Source of the DNA: an uncultured Opitutaceae bacterium
Lineage (GTDB): Bacteria; Verrucomicrobiota; Verrucomicrobiia; Opitutales; Opitutaceae
NCBI GenBank assembly: GCA_937889545.1
Contig: CALAOT010000006.1
Span: forward strand, 1 to 64,000
DNA: 64,000 bases
Direction of reading: 5' to 3'
This document shows positions 1 to 7,497 of this stretch, piece after piece. The position numbers and the translations under genes were made by a program. The notes below the pieces were generated by a model. It was not told where the DNA came from. It did not search any database and saw only the letters and a program-made list of their open reading frames with translations. Each line of letters opens with the position of its first letter. Within the stretch, counting starts at the first letter, position 1.

Positions 1-770
1 CGCTGGTAGCGTTGCCGCCGGAGCACGGCTTGCAGATACCGGCCCGAGCCGCGGCGGCGCCGGGCGATCGTCCGGGCCATGCGCCGCAGGGTGCGTTCCT
101 CACCCGCCGTGGCCACAGGCAGCGATACCAGGCCGGTGCGGCCGTCGGTCGCCGCGAAAGCGGCCGAGTGCGCCACGCCGGCGTCGATACCGATGGCCGG
201 GCCGGTTGGCGCAGCGGGCACCTCATACTCTTCCTCCACGAGAACCGAGCACTGCCACCTGCCGGCGACGGACTTGACCGTGATCTGCTTGATAGTGCCG
301 GGGATCGGCCGGCCATGTCGGCGCAGCTTCACCCATCCCAACTTCGGGAGCTTGATCGCCTGGCCGTTGACCTCGAACTGCTTCGGATCCGGGAACCGGA
401 AACTCGGGGTCCAGCGGCCCTTCCTCCGGAAGTTCGGATAGCCGGCTTCCCCGCCAAAGAACCGCTCGAAGGCCGCGTCGAGGTCCTTTAGCGCATGCTG
501 GAGGCAGTGATAGGGCGCCTCCCCGAGGAAGGGATGTTCCACCCGCAGTCCGCCCAGGTATCCGGCAAGCTGGTTGTAGCCGAGCGAACCCTTGACCCCC
601 GTCGCGCCGGCGGAGCGCGCTGCCAGCCAGACGTCCTGCCGATAGCCGAGCGCCCAGTTGAAGACATACCGGCAACAGTCCCCGATCCGGCCCATGAACG
701 CCTCCTGCCCCCGGTTTGGCTCCAGCCGGAATACGAGCCCGCGCAGGCGTGAGGCGGTTGCCGCTTTCAT
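1..770 (-). CDS. tnpB: IS200/IS605-family TnpB (OrfB), 3' end outside the window
   Basis: Translation of the minus strand from the ATG at 770 gives an open frame of at least 256 residues that runs off the left edge. It has the N-terminal TnpB/OrfB helix-turn-helix region (FRLEPNRGQEAFMGR, then CCRYVFNWALGYRQ), the PNFRRKGRW segment typical of the family, and the first RuvC aspartate in GIDAGVAHSAAF. The rest of the RuvC domain and the zinc finger lie outside. TnpB proteins are RNA-guided nucleases that help keep the element in place; the guide RNA normally overlaps the 3' end of tnpB and so cannot be seen here. It is divergent from tnpA with 37 bp between the starts. Whether the full gene is intact is unknown. 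Confidence 0.85.
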   Translation of the reverse strand, partial: MKAATASRLRGLVFRLEPNRGQEAFMGRIGDCCRYVFNWALGYRQDVWLAARSAGATGVKGSLGYNQLAGYLGGLRVEHPFLGEAPYHCLQHALKDLDAAFERFFGGEAGYPNFRRKGRWTPSFRFPDPKQFEVNGQAIKLPKLGWVKLRRHGRPIPGTIKQITVKSVAGRWQCSVLVEEEYEVPAAPTGPAIGIDAGVAHSAAFAATDGRTGLVSLPVATAGEERTLRRMARTIARRRRGSGRYLQAVLRRQRYQ

Positions 771-807
771 CTTGGCAGGAGCATGGGTGTATATTAGTCT
801 TTGTTCA

Positions 808-1242
808 ATGAAAAAGGACATCCGCAGAGGAAGAAGTGTCGTCTACTCGCTCACTGTCCATTTAGTGTTTGTCACCAAGTACCGACGCAACGCCATCACC
901 GACCGGGTGCGGGATCATCTGGGGGGCACCCTCGGAGAGGTCTGCGCCAAGATGGGCTGCACCCTGCGGGAGTTCGACGGCGAGGACGACCACGTGCATC
1001 TCCTCGTCGACTATCCCCCAAAGCTGGCCATCTCCCGGCTGGTCAACTCGCTCAAGCTGGTCTCCGCCCGGTTCCTGCGCAAGCGCAACTTCCCCGAGGT
1101 CCGCCGCAAACTCTGGGGCGTCCACTTCTGGACCCCCTCCTACTACGCCGGCTCCTGCGGCGGCGCCAACCTCCAGACTGTCAAACGCTACATCCAGGCC
1201 CAGCGCATCCCGTCCCGCTGGGCGAGGGCTGACTCGGCCTAA
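808..1242 (+). CDS. tnpA: IS200/IS605-family Y1 transposase TnpA
   Basis: A 144-residue protein, the usual length for the single-strand HUH transposases of this family. The HUH motif is HVHLL (about residue 68) and the catalytic tyrosine is in TVKRYIQAQ near the C-terminus. TnpA excises and inserts the element as single-stranded DNA by recognising hairpins at its ends. The ATG at 808 was chosen because it begins the typical MKKDIRRGRSVVYSLTVHLVF start; a TATATT at 790-795 could be its -10 box. The frame is intact, so the copy may be active or may mobilise related elements. Confidence 0.92.
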   Translation: MKKDIRRGRSVVYSLTVHLVFVTKYRRNAITDRVRDHLGGTLGEVCAKMGCTLREFDGEDDHVHLLVDYPPKLAISRLVNSLKLVSARFLRKRNFPEVRRKLWGVHFWTPSYYAGSCGGANLQTVKRYIQAQRIPSRWARADSA

Positions 1243-1261
1243 GCTTCGCTTTGGCCGAGTC
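1231..1261. repeat. Imperfect hairpin overlapping the tnpA stop
   Basis: GACTCGGCC and GGCCGAGTC form a 9-bp stem. A T/T mismatch follows, then an inner AAGC/GCTT stem and a 3-base loop. It overlaps the tnpA stop codon. It could be a terminator or part of the subterminal secondary structure that IS200/IS605 transposases recognise. Confidence 0.6.
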
Positions 1262-1277
1262 AGACCTCGTCAATTGA

Positions 1278-1296
1278 TCAAGCCCTTCGGGCTCGA
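1278..1296. mobile_element. Probable right-end hairpin of the IS200/IS605 element
   Basis: AGCCC-TTC-GGGCT (1281-1293) forms a short stem flanked by TC/GA with one mismatched pair. This small foldback with a bulge is the shape bound by Y1 transposases. It lies about 40 bp after tnpA, as expected for an element end. The cleavage site itself cannot be fixed without the other end or an empty site. Confidence 0.45.
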
Positions 1297-1357
1297 GTCC
1301 AGTAGCGCCCATCAAATCGAGGTCTTCCAGCTGGAACGAACAGCCAGAGCCCCGCAA

Positions 1358-2248
1358 TCAGGGATGCCTCGGAGCCGCCTCCTTGAAAAAGGAATCCACG
1401 GTCATGTTGAACAGCGCGGCCCGCAATTTCGGGAGCCCGTGGGTGCTGTTGGCCGCGATCCAAAGCTGAGCTCCTGGAATGGCCCTCCACATCTCCACCG
1501 TGTACTCCGGCGAGACAAAATCGTGGTCGCCGGCGATGACGAGCGTGGGCGAGACGATTCCCCCGAGCTGAGCACTGCTGAAATTTGGCTGCGTCTTCCA
1601 CATCTGGTTCACGCGCGCGAAGAGTATGGGCCAATGGGCGGCCCCGTCCGGCGAAAGGCGCTCGTACGGCTCGCGGATGAACCGGGGGATGTCGTCGGCC
1701 TTTATCTCGCGGGAACCCGGCTTCGGGGGGGGCGGCGGGCTGAAATTGGCGCCCGCCGCGGCGAGCCTTATGACCAAATCGGGGTGATTGATCGCGAGGT
1801 CCAGGCCGATGATGCCGCCGTCGCTGTGACCGAGGACATAAGTCCTCCCGATCTTCAGCTGGCGCAGCAGCTCCACGGTATCCTCGGCCATCGCATGGTA
1901 ATCCATCGGCCGGCTCGGGTCGTCGGCGGTCCTTCCGTGCCCCATCTGCTCGGGCGCAATCACCTGGTACTCCCTGGAAAAGAACTCGATCGCCTCCGGC
2001 CAGACCGGGATGGAGCACATACCGCCGTGAAGGACGAGAAGCGCCGGCCCCTTCCCGTGAACCTCGTAGTACATTTTCAAACCATGCACGGAGGCATAAT
2101 GCCCCGGTTCGGTGGCAGCGGCCGTTCCGGGCGGTCCAGCAGACGAAACCGGCACGCCTCCCGTCGCGGCCGGCGCGGGAGCGCCGGCGGCACGGGAAGC
2201 CGGGAGCCAGGCAATGGCACAGGCCGCAAGGCACGCTGCAATGCGCAT
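1358..2248 (-). CDS. Secreted alpha/beta-hydrolase
   Basis: A 296-residue protein with an Ala-rich signal peptide (about residues 1-21) and a low-complexity Ala/Pro/Gly stretch before the fold. Alpha/beta-hydrolase marks are clear: the oxyanion HGG near 74-76, the nucleophile elbow GHSDGG (Ser about 142), an acid in GDHDFV (about 240) and the histidine in NSTHGLP (about 268). Its closest relatives are probably esterase or lactone-hydrolase-like proteins; no substrate is implied. It lies downstream of the mntR-like gene on the same strand with a gap of about 60 bp, so they may share a transcript, but no functional link is evident. Confidence 0.85.
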   Translation of the reverse strand: MRIAACLAACAIAWLPASRAAGAPAPAATGGVPVSSAGPPGTAAATEPGHYASVHGLKMYYEVHGKGPALLVLHGGMCSIPVWPEAIEFFSREYQVIAPEQMGHGRTADDPSRPMDYHAMAEDTVELLRQLKIGRTYVLGHSDGGIIGLDLAINHPDLVIRLAAAGANFSPPPPPKPGSREIKADDIPRFIREPYERLSPDGAAHWPILFARVNQMWKTQPNFSSAQLGGIVSPTLVIAGDHDFVSPEYTVEMWRAIPGAQLWIAANSTHGLPKLRAALFNMTVDSFFKEAAPRHP

Positions 2249-2310
2249 CTCCCAGACTTTGCGCCAGGGTCAGATCGGGTCAAGAGCCCACCCGGTCAAA
2301 GCGGCCAGCG

Positions 2311-2754
2311 TCAGCCCCGGCCTGTAAGGTGCTTTGCGAACGCGGCGAGGGTCTCTTTGCTGACATGGTGCTCCATGCCCTCGGCGTCCGCGTCCGCGAT
2401 GTCGCCCGGCACGCCGAGCGACCTGAGGAACTCGCTGACGATCTCGTGGCGCCGGCGGGAGGCCTCGGAAAGCCTCTGGCCGGCGGCCGTGAGAAAGATG
2501 GAACGGTAGGGAAGCGCGGTGACCAGGCCGTCGCGGCGGAGGCGCTGTATGGTGCGGTTGACCGTAACGTGGGTGACGCCCAGGCGGCGGGCCAGGTCGG
2601 TCACCCGCGCCTCCCCGGTGGAGGAAATGAGCTCCGCGATCATCTCCACGTAGTCCTGGGCGGTCTCCTGGGCGTTTTCCTCGCGGGTGCGCTGGATCCT
2701 GATCCTGCGCGGATCGGGACGGGTCTTTGCTGGGCTTGCCACGGCGCGATTCAT
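2311..2754 (-). CDS. mntR: MntR/DtxR-family manganese-responsive regulator
   Basis: A 147-residue protein with a winged helix (about residues 45-85: VTDLARRLGVTHVTVNRTIQ) followed by the metal-binding/dimerisation helices with the DtxR-type EGMEHHVSKET segment. MntR represses manganese uptake when Mn2+ is bound. The gene is divergent from the NRAMP transporter gene at 2822, the usual arrangement for mntR-mntH, and a perfect inverted repeat lies between them. The length fits the short MntR type without an SH3 domain. The role is well supported by sequence and context; the metal is inferred from the neighbour. Confidence 0.88.
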   Translation of the reverse strand: MNRAVASPAKTRPDPRRIRIQRTREENAQETAQDYVEMIAELISSTGEARVTDLARRLGVTHVTVNRTIQRLRRDGLVTALPYRSIFLTAAGQRLSEASRRRHEIVSEFLRSLGVPGDIADADAEGMEHHVSKETLAAFAKHLTGRG

Positions 2755-2782
2755 GCCCGGTTTCTGGGAAAAGGGAAGTCTG

Positions 2783-2819
2783 TTGACAACCTAGGCGACC
2801 GAATGTAGCTACGGCTACA
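2783..2819 (+). promoter_or_regulatory. Candidate mntH promoter with overlapping palindromic operator
   Basis: TTGACA (2783-2788) is a consensus -35. Seventeen bases downstream, TAGCTA (2806-2811) could serve as a weak -10. A perfect 6-bp inverted repeat TGTAGC-tacg-GCTACA (2804-2819) overlaps that -10, which is where a repressor would block transcription. Binding by the adjacent MntR-like protein is an inference. Confidence 0.55.
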
Positions 2820-2821
2820 GC

Positions 2822-4222
2822 TTGGAGACAAGGCAAAAAAACCCCGACGACCCGCCCCCCGGGGGGCACAGGTCCCTGGAGGGGCTGCACGGCTCGGTGA
2901 GCGTGCCGCCCCACCAGGCGGGTTTCTGGCGCCAGTGGCGGGCCTTCGTCGGGCCGGCGATCCTGATCAGCGTCGGCTACATGGACCCGGGCAACTGGGG
3001 CACCGACCTGGCGGGAGGGGCGCAGTTCAAGTACGCCCTGCTCTGGGTCGTCGCCCTGGCCAGCCTGATGGCGGTCGTCCTCCAGGTGATCTCGGCCCGC
3101 CTGGGGGTCGCGACCGGCAAGGACCTGGCCCAGTGCTGCCGCGACTACTACCCCGGGTGGATGCGCTGGCCGAACTGGATTTCCATGGAGATCGCCATCG
3201 GAATGACGGACCTGGCCGAGGCGCTCGGCAGCGCGGTGGCCCTGAACATGCTGTTCCACATCCCCCTGCAGTGGGCGATCATCATCACCGCCTTCGACGT
3301 GATTCTCCTCCTGGCCCTGCAGGGCTTTGGCGCGAGGCTGATCGAGGCGGTGGTCACGGTCTTCGTCGTGACCATCGGCGCCTGCTACGCCATCGAGATC
3401 TTCGGGCTGGCCCAGACCCGGCCCGACTTCCTGGAGATGGGCCGCGCCATGGTGCGGCCCGACTTCGCCCAGAAAGGCATGCTCTTCGTGGCCGTCGGAA
3501 TCATCGGGGCGACCGTCATGCCGCACAACCTGTACCTCCACACGGCCCTGGTGCAGACCCGCAACCTGCAGAAGGACGAGCAGTCCGTGCGCCGCGCCAT
3601 CCGCTTCAACACGATCGACACGACGGTGGCGCTAACCATCGCCTTCTTCATCAATGCGGCCATCCTGGTGCTCGCGGCGATCGTGTTCTACGGAAAGAGC
3701 AGCATAACGGTGCCCGGCTCCGGGGTGGTCATGTTCACGGCGGACAGCGACTGGATCCGCGTGGCCTACCTGACGCTCGCCCCGCTGCTGGGGACCGCGA
3801 TGGCCAGCACGCTCTTCGCGGTGGCGCTGCTCGCCAGCGGCCAGAGCAGCACGATCACCGGCACGCTGGCCGGTCAGGTCGTGATGGAGGGATTCATGCG
3901 CTGGCGGATCAAGCCGTGGGTGCGGCGCCTGATCACCCGGACCCTGGCCGTGGTGCCGGCGATCCTGATCATCAGCGTCCGCGGCAGCAGCAGCGTGACC
4001 GACCTGGTCAACCTGAGCCAGGTTGTGCTGTGCCTCGAGCTGCCCTTCGCCATGTTCCCGCTGCTGCACTTCACCAGCACGCGCAAGCGGATGGGGAAGT
4101 GGAGGAGCGGCTGGTTCCTCATGGTCACCGGCTGGGGCACGGCGCTGTTGATTACCGCGATGGACATCTATAGCCTGCCGGATGCGCTGAAGCAGGCCTG
4201 GGCCGTCATCGTCGGCGGCTGA
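2822..4222 (+). CDS. mntH: NRAMP-family Mn2+/Fe2+ transporter MntH
   Basis: A 466-residue membrane protein with the NRAMP metal-site motifs DPGN (about residues 55-58, in SVGYMDPGNWGTD) and MPHNLYLH (about 233-240), and about 11 hydrophobic segments. It imports Mn2+ (or Fe2+) with protons across the inner membrane. The start is uncertain. The frame opens with TTG at 2822, right behind the predicted promoter, which would leave almost no leader. An in-frame GTG at 2897, preceded by GGAGGGG at 2878, would remove 25 poorly conserved residues. The gene is divergent from the mntR-like regulator and followed after 35 bp by a universal stress protein gene. Confidence 0.93.
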   Translation: METRQKNPDDPPPGGHRSLEGLHGSVSVPPHQAGFWRQWRAFVGPAILISVGYMDPGNWGTDLAGGAQFKYALLWVVALASLMAVVLQVISARLGVATGKDLAQCCRDYYPGWMRWPNWISMEIAIGMTDLAEALGSAVALNMLFHIPLQWAIIITAFDVILLLALQGFGARLIEAVVTVFVVTIGACYAIEIFGLAQTRPDFLEMGRAMVRPDFAQKGMLFVAVGIIGATVMPHNLYLHTALVQTRNLQKDEQSVRRAIRFNTIDTTVALTIAFFINAAILVLAAIVFYGKSSITVPGSGVVMFTADSDWIRVAYLTLAPLLGTAMASTLFAVALLASGQSSTITGTLAGQVVMEGFMRWRIKPWVRRLITRTLAVVPAILIISVRGSSSVTDLVNLSQVVLCLELPFAMFPLLHFTSTRKRMGKWRSGWFLMVTGWGTALLITAMDIYSLPDALKQAWAVIVGG

Positions 4223-4257
4223 GAACCGGGCTCCACACACCCCTCCGAAGGCCGGAC

Positions 4258-4674
4258 ATGTACAACAAGATCCTGGTTACCCTGGACGCGACGCCCACCG
4301 ACCGGGCGATCGTCGAGCACGTCAAGGCCCTGGCCAAGGTGCTAAAGAGCCACGTCGTGCTGTTGCACGTCGCCGACGGCTGGGCGGCGCGAACCTACGG
4401 GGCCGAGGCTGTCAGTCCCGAGATCGACGAGGACACGGCGTATCTGCGCAACCTGCAGGCCGAGTTTCAGGCCGCCGGCATCCCCGCCGAGGCCGAACTG
4501 GCCTTCGGCGAGCCGGGCGATCAGATCGTCAAGTGGGTTCGGGACAAGGGATGCGACCTCGTCGCGATGAGCACGCACGGGCACCACTTCATGGCGGACC
4601 TCTTCCTCGGGTCGGCCTCCCGGCGGGTGCGGCACAGCGTCAGGGTGCCGGTGCTCCTGCTCCGGGCGAAATAA
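4258..4674 (+). CDS. Universal stress protein (UspA family)
   Basis: A 138-residue single USP domain (MYNKILVTLDATPTDRAIVE at the start, VPVLLLRAK at the end). The usual nucleotide-binding signature G-x2-G-x9-G-[ST] is altered: the segment reads STHGHHFMADLFLGS, so the second glycine is replaced. Binding of ATP is therefore doubtful. It sits 35 bp after mntH on the same strand and may be co-transcribed. USP genes beside ion transporters are common and may regulate them; that is only context. Confidence 0.88.
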   Translation: MYNKILVTLDATPTDRAIVEHVKALAKVLKSHVVLLHVADGWAARTYGAEAVSPEIDEDTAYLRNLQAEFQAAGIPAEAELAFGEPGDQIVKWVRDKGCDLVAMSTHGHHFMADLFLGSASRRVRHSVRVPVLLLRAK

Positions 4675-4770
4675 AGGCCCCGGCGGTCCTTGCGCGGATG
4701 AACGTAAGGGATTGTAAGATGCCGGTCACGGGGCCCATGTAGACGGGGCCGGGACGGCCGCGCAACCGAG

Positions 4771-5691
4771 ATGCCTAAAGGACTCCTCCATGAAGCCGTG
4801 CGGGACCGCCGCCTTGTCGCCGACGGGGCGATGGGCACCGAGCTCATGGCCGCCGGCCTTGAGGAGGGCGGGTGCGGCGATGCCTGGAACCTGACCCATC
4901 CCGAGCGGGTGCTCGCGATCCAGAGGCGGTACGCCGAGGCGGGCGCGGACTGCCTGATCACGAACACCTTCGGGGCGAACCGACTCATGCTCCTAAGGCG
5001 CGGTCACGGGGCGGAGCTGGCGCAGATCAACCTGGCCGGCGCCCGGATCGCGCGCGAGGCGTTCGGCGGCCGGCCCGGCTTCGTGCTCGGCGACATCGGG
5101 CCTCTCGGCGCGATCCTCGAGCCCTACGGCGACCTCCCTGCGGCGGAGGCGCAGTCGGCGCTCGAGGAACAGGCCGCCGCGCTCGTCGGCGCCGGTGTCG
5201 ACGCGATCATCATCGAGACGCAGACGGCGCTCGAGGAGCTGGGCATCGCGATCGACGCGGCCACGAGGGCGGGCGCGCCATGCATCATCGCGTCGCTGGC
5301 CTACGACCTGCTGCAGGACCGGATCACCTACCGGACGATGATGGGCATATCGCCCGAGCAGGCGGCCGAGTTTGCCGAGGAGAGGGGCGCGCACATCGTG
5401 GGATTGAACTGCGGGACGGGGATGGACATGGCGGGAGCCGCCAGGGTGGCGCGCCTCTACCGGCGGCATTCGACGCTTCCCGTCATGGTGCAGCCGAACG
5501 CAGGCCAGCCCTTCCTCGAGAACCTGAAGACGGTCTACAGGCAGCGCCCCTCCGACATGGCCCGGGCGGTCCCTGAGGTCCTGGAGGCCGGCGCCGGGAT
5601 CGTCGGCTCGTGCTGCGGGACGACTCCCGAGCATACCCGGGCGATCCGGCGCATGGTGGACCAGTTTCAGCCGGGCGCACCGGGTGCGTGA
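4771..5691 (+). CDS. Homocysteine S-methyltransferase-family enzyme
   Basis: A 306-residue TIM barrel of the zinc-dependent methyltransferase family that includes the N-terminal domain of MetH and MmuM/BHMT. The three zinc-ligand cysteines are present: GLNCGTG (Cys about 214) and GSCCGTTPEH (Cys about 281-282). The start VADGAMGTELMAAGL and ITNTFGAN are also typical. It would move a methyl group to homocysteine to form methionine. The donor (S-methylmethionine, betaine or other) cannot be read from the sequence, and no B12-binding domain is attached. Confidence 0.88.
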   Translation: MPKGLLHEAVRDRRLVADGAMGTELMAAGLEEGGCGDAWNLTHPERVLAIQRRYAEAGADCLITNTFGANRLMLLRRGHGAELAQINLAGARIAREAFGGRPGFVLGDIGPLGAILEPYGDLPAAEAQSALEEQAAALVGAGVDAIIIETQTALEELGIAIDAATRAGAPCIIASLAYDLLQDRITYRTMMGISPEQAAEFAEERGAHIVGLNCGTGMDMAGAARVARLYRRHSTLPVMVQPNAGQPFLENLKTVYRQRPSDMARAVPEVLEAGAGIVGSCCGTTPEHTRAIRRMVDQFQPGAPGA

Positions 5692-5868
5692 CCGGGCTTG
5701 GCGGCCTTGCGGAAGGAGATCGCGTGGCCGCGCCCGTTCGGCGCAGACCCAGGCCGGAGCGGATTGTTCACCGAGGGGCGCCCATGGAATGGGCCTCGCC
5801 TGGCGACAAACGAAGTGCGTAGCGTACGGCCCATGATCCAATCGCAGTTCTGCGGGTTCTGGGGGACG

Positions 5869-6756
5869 ATGAGTCGCAGGGGCATGTTCCTCGGGCGCCG
5901 GAGTTGGGCTCTGGTTGCAGTCGGCTGTGCGGCGTGCCTGGGGGGCTCGGCTGCGAGCGCCCAAGGCCAATCGCCCGCGCCTTCCGCGCAGCCGCAGCCC
6001 AAGGGCGCGGCGAGCGACAGGAAGACCCTCGAATCCTGGGGCTTTCGGGAGCCGGAGCCCGTGGACTTCGACGACCACGCCGGCTACGTGCCGCTTTTCG
6101 ACGGGACCAGCCTGAGGGGCTGGGACGGAGACGTTTCGATATGGAGGGTCGAGGGCGGCGCCATCGTCGGTGAATCCACAAAGGAGAAACCCGTCAGCAA
6201 CGCCTACCTTGTCTACCGCGGGGCGGAGCCGTACGACTTTGACCTGAAGCTCGAGATCAAGGTCGAGATCGGCGGGGGGAGCGGCGTCCAATACCGAAGC
6301 AAGACCGGGTTGCCCTGGAGGCGCGCGAAGGAGGGCTCCCCTCCCTTCAACCTGGATTGGATGATGACCGGGCCCCAGGCGGATTTTTGGTACCCTGTAT
6401 CCCCGATATGCTCCTCTTTTTCCGGCCAATTCTACTCGGAGAACACTCCGCTTGGCATCCTCGCCTGGCGCGGCCAGGTCGTGAACTCCTCGGCCGGATC
6501 GAAACCCAGGCTTGTCGCCAACATCGGCAGCCGCGACGCCCTCGGCGGGTATGTCAGGACCAACGACTGGAACGAATACCTGATTATGGCGCGGGGCGGC
6601 ACATTCATCCACGTCATCAACGGCCAGCTCATGGCCGTGTACATAGATGACGACCCGGCATCGTCAAACAACCAGACGGGCTTCATCGGCATCGAGATTG
6701 AGGGGGCACCGTCACGGGTGTCCGTCAGAAACGTCTGGTTGAGGAGGCTCAAGTAG
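5869..6756 (+). CDS. Secreted DUF1080 (3-keto-disaccharide hydrolase-like) protein
   Basis: A 295-residue exported protein. After a signal peptide (RSWALVAVGCAACLGG, cleaved near ASAQG) comes a single DUF1080 concanavalin-like sandwich from FDDHAGYVPLFDGTSLRGW onward, with GGGSGVQYRSK and the C-terminal SVRNVWLRRLK that close this fold. Family members are periplasmic glycoside-processing proteins abundant in Verrucomicrobiota and Planctomycetota; some cleave 3-keto-glycosides. The frame is open upstream to 5698, but ATG 5869 (or 5884) puts the signal peptide at the N-terminus. No sugar-oxidising partner is nearby. Confidence 0.85.
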   Translation: MSRRGMFLGRRSWALVAVGCAACLGGSAASAQGQSPAPSAQPQPKGAASDRKTLESWGFREPEPVDFDDHAGYVPLFDGTSLRGWDGDVSIWRVEGGAIVGESTKEKPVSNAYLVYRGAEPYDFDLKLEIKVEIGGGSGVQYRSKTGLPWRRAKEGSPPFNLDWMMTGPQADFWYPVSPICSSFSGQFYSENTPLGILAWRGQVVNSSAGSKPRLVANIGSRDALGGYVRTNDWNEYLIMARGGTFIHVINGQLMAVYIDDDPASSNNQTGFIGIEIEGAPSRVSVRNVWLRRLK

Positions 6757-6900
6757 CCCGAGGCCCGGGAGGCCCCTTGGCCGTTTCTCATGGGGCGATG
6801 CTCCGACGGCCTTTGCCGGCGCCTGCGGGCCTTCAATCTGCGCAATGAGTTCCAGCCGAAGCTTGGATGCCGTCCGGACCCTGCTTAAATCCAATCCGCC

Positions 6901-7467
6901 ATGAAAAAGTCTCTTGGGGCCAAGACCCTGGTTTACCCGACCCCGGTGTTTGTCGTGGGGACCTACGACAAGGCCGGCAAACCCAACGCGATGACGGCCG
7001 CCTGGGGCGGCATCTGCTGTTCCCAGCCCCCCTGCGTCGCCGTCTCGCTGCGCAAGGCCACCTACACGCATGGGAACATCGTCGAGCGCAGGGCGTTCAC
7101 GATCAGCATCCCGTCCGAAGCGCATGTCAGCCAGGCGGACTACCTCGGGCTGGTGTCAGGCAGGAGCGTCGACAAGTTCGCGGCGGCCAAGCTGACGCCG
7201 GTGAAAAGCGATCTCGTCGACGCGCCCTATGTGAAGGAGTTCCCGCTGGTCCTCGAATGCAGGCTGGTGCAGGCAATCGAACTGGGGTTGCACACGCAAT
7301 TCGTCGGCGAGATTCTGGACGTGAAGGCGGAGGAATCCGTGCTGGACGGAAGACAACTGATAGACATCAAGAGAATGGAGCCGCTGGTGTTTGCGCCGGA
7401 CACCCAGTCCTACTACGGCATTGGCCGGTTCGTCGGGAAGGCCTTCTCTGCAGGCAAGGCGATCTGA
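6901..7467 (+). CDS. Flavin reductase-like (FMN-binding split barrel) protein
   Basis: A 188-residue protein of the flavin reductase-like domain family. Typical features are the N-terminal [16 protein letters not shown], the flavin-contact region [16 protein letters not shown] and KATYTHGNI. Members bind FMN and act as NAD(P)H:flavin reductases or as small flavoproteins of unknown partner. It begins 144 bp after the DUF1080 gene and converges on the gene ending at 7498, with only 30 bp between. The partner oxygenase, if any, is not in the window. Confidence 0.85.
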   Translation: MKKSLGAKTLVYPTPVFVVGTYDKAGKPNAMTAAWGGICCSQPPCVAVSLRKATYTHGNIVERRAFTISIPSEAHVSQADYLGLVSGRSVDKFAAAKLTPVKSDLVDAPYVKEFPLVLECRLVQAIELGLHTQFVGEILDVKAEESVLDGRQLIDIKRMEPLVFAPDTQSYYGIGRFVGKAFSAGKAI

Positions 7468-7497
7468 GGTTCCTCCAGGATCATTTCCGCCCGGGAG

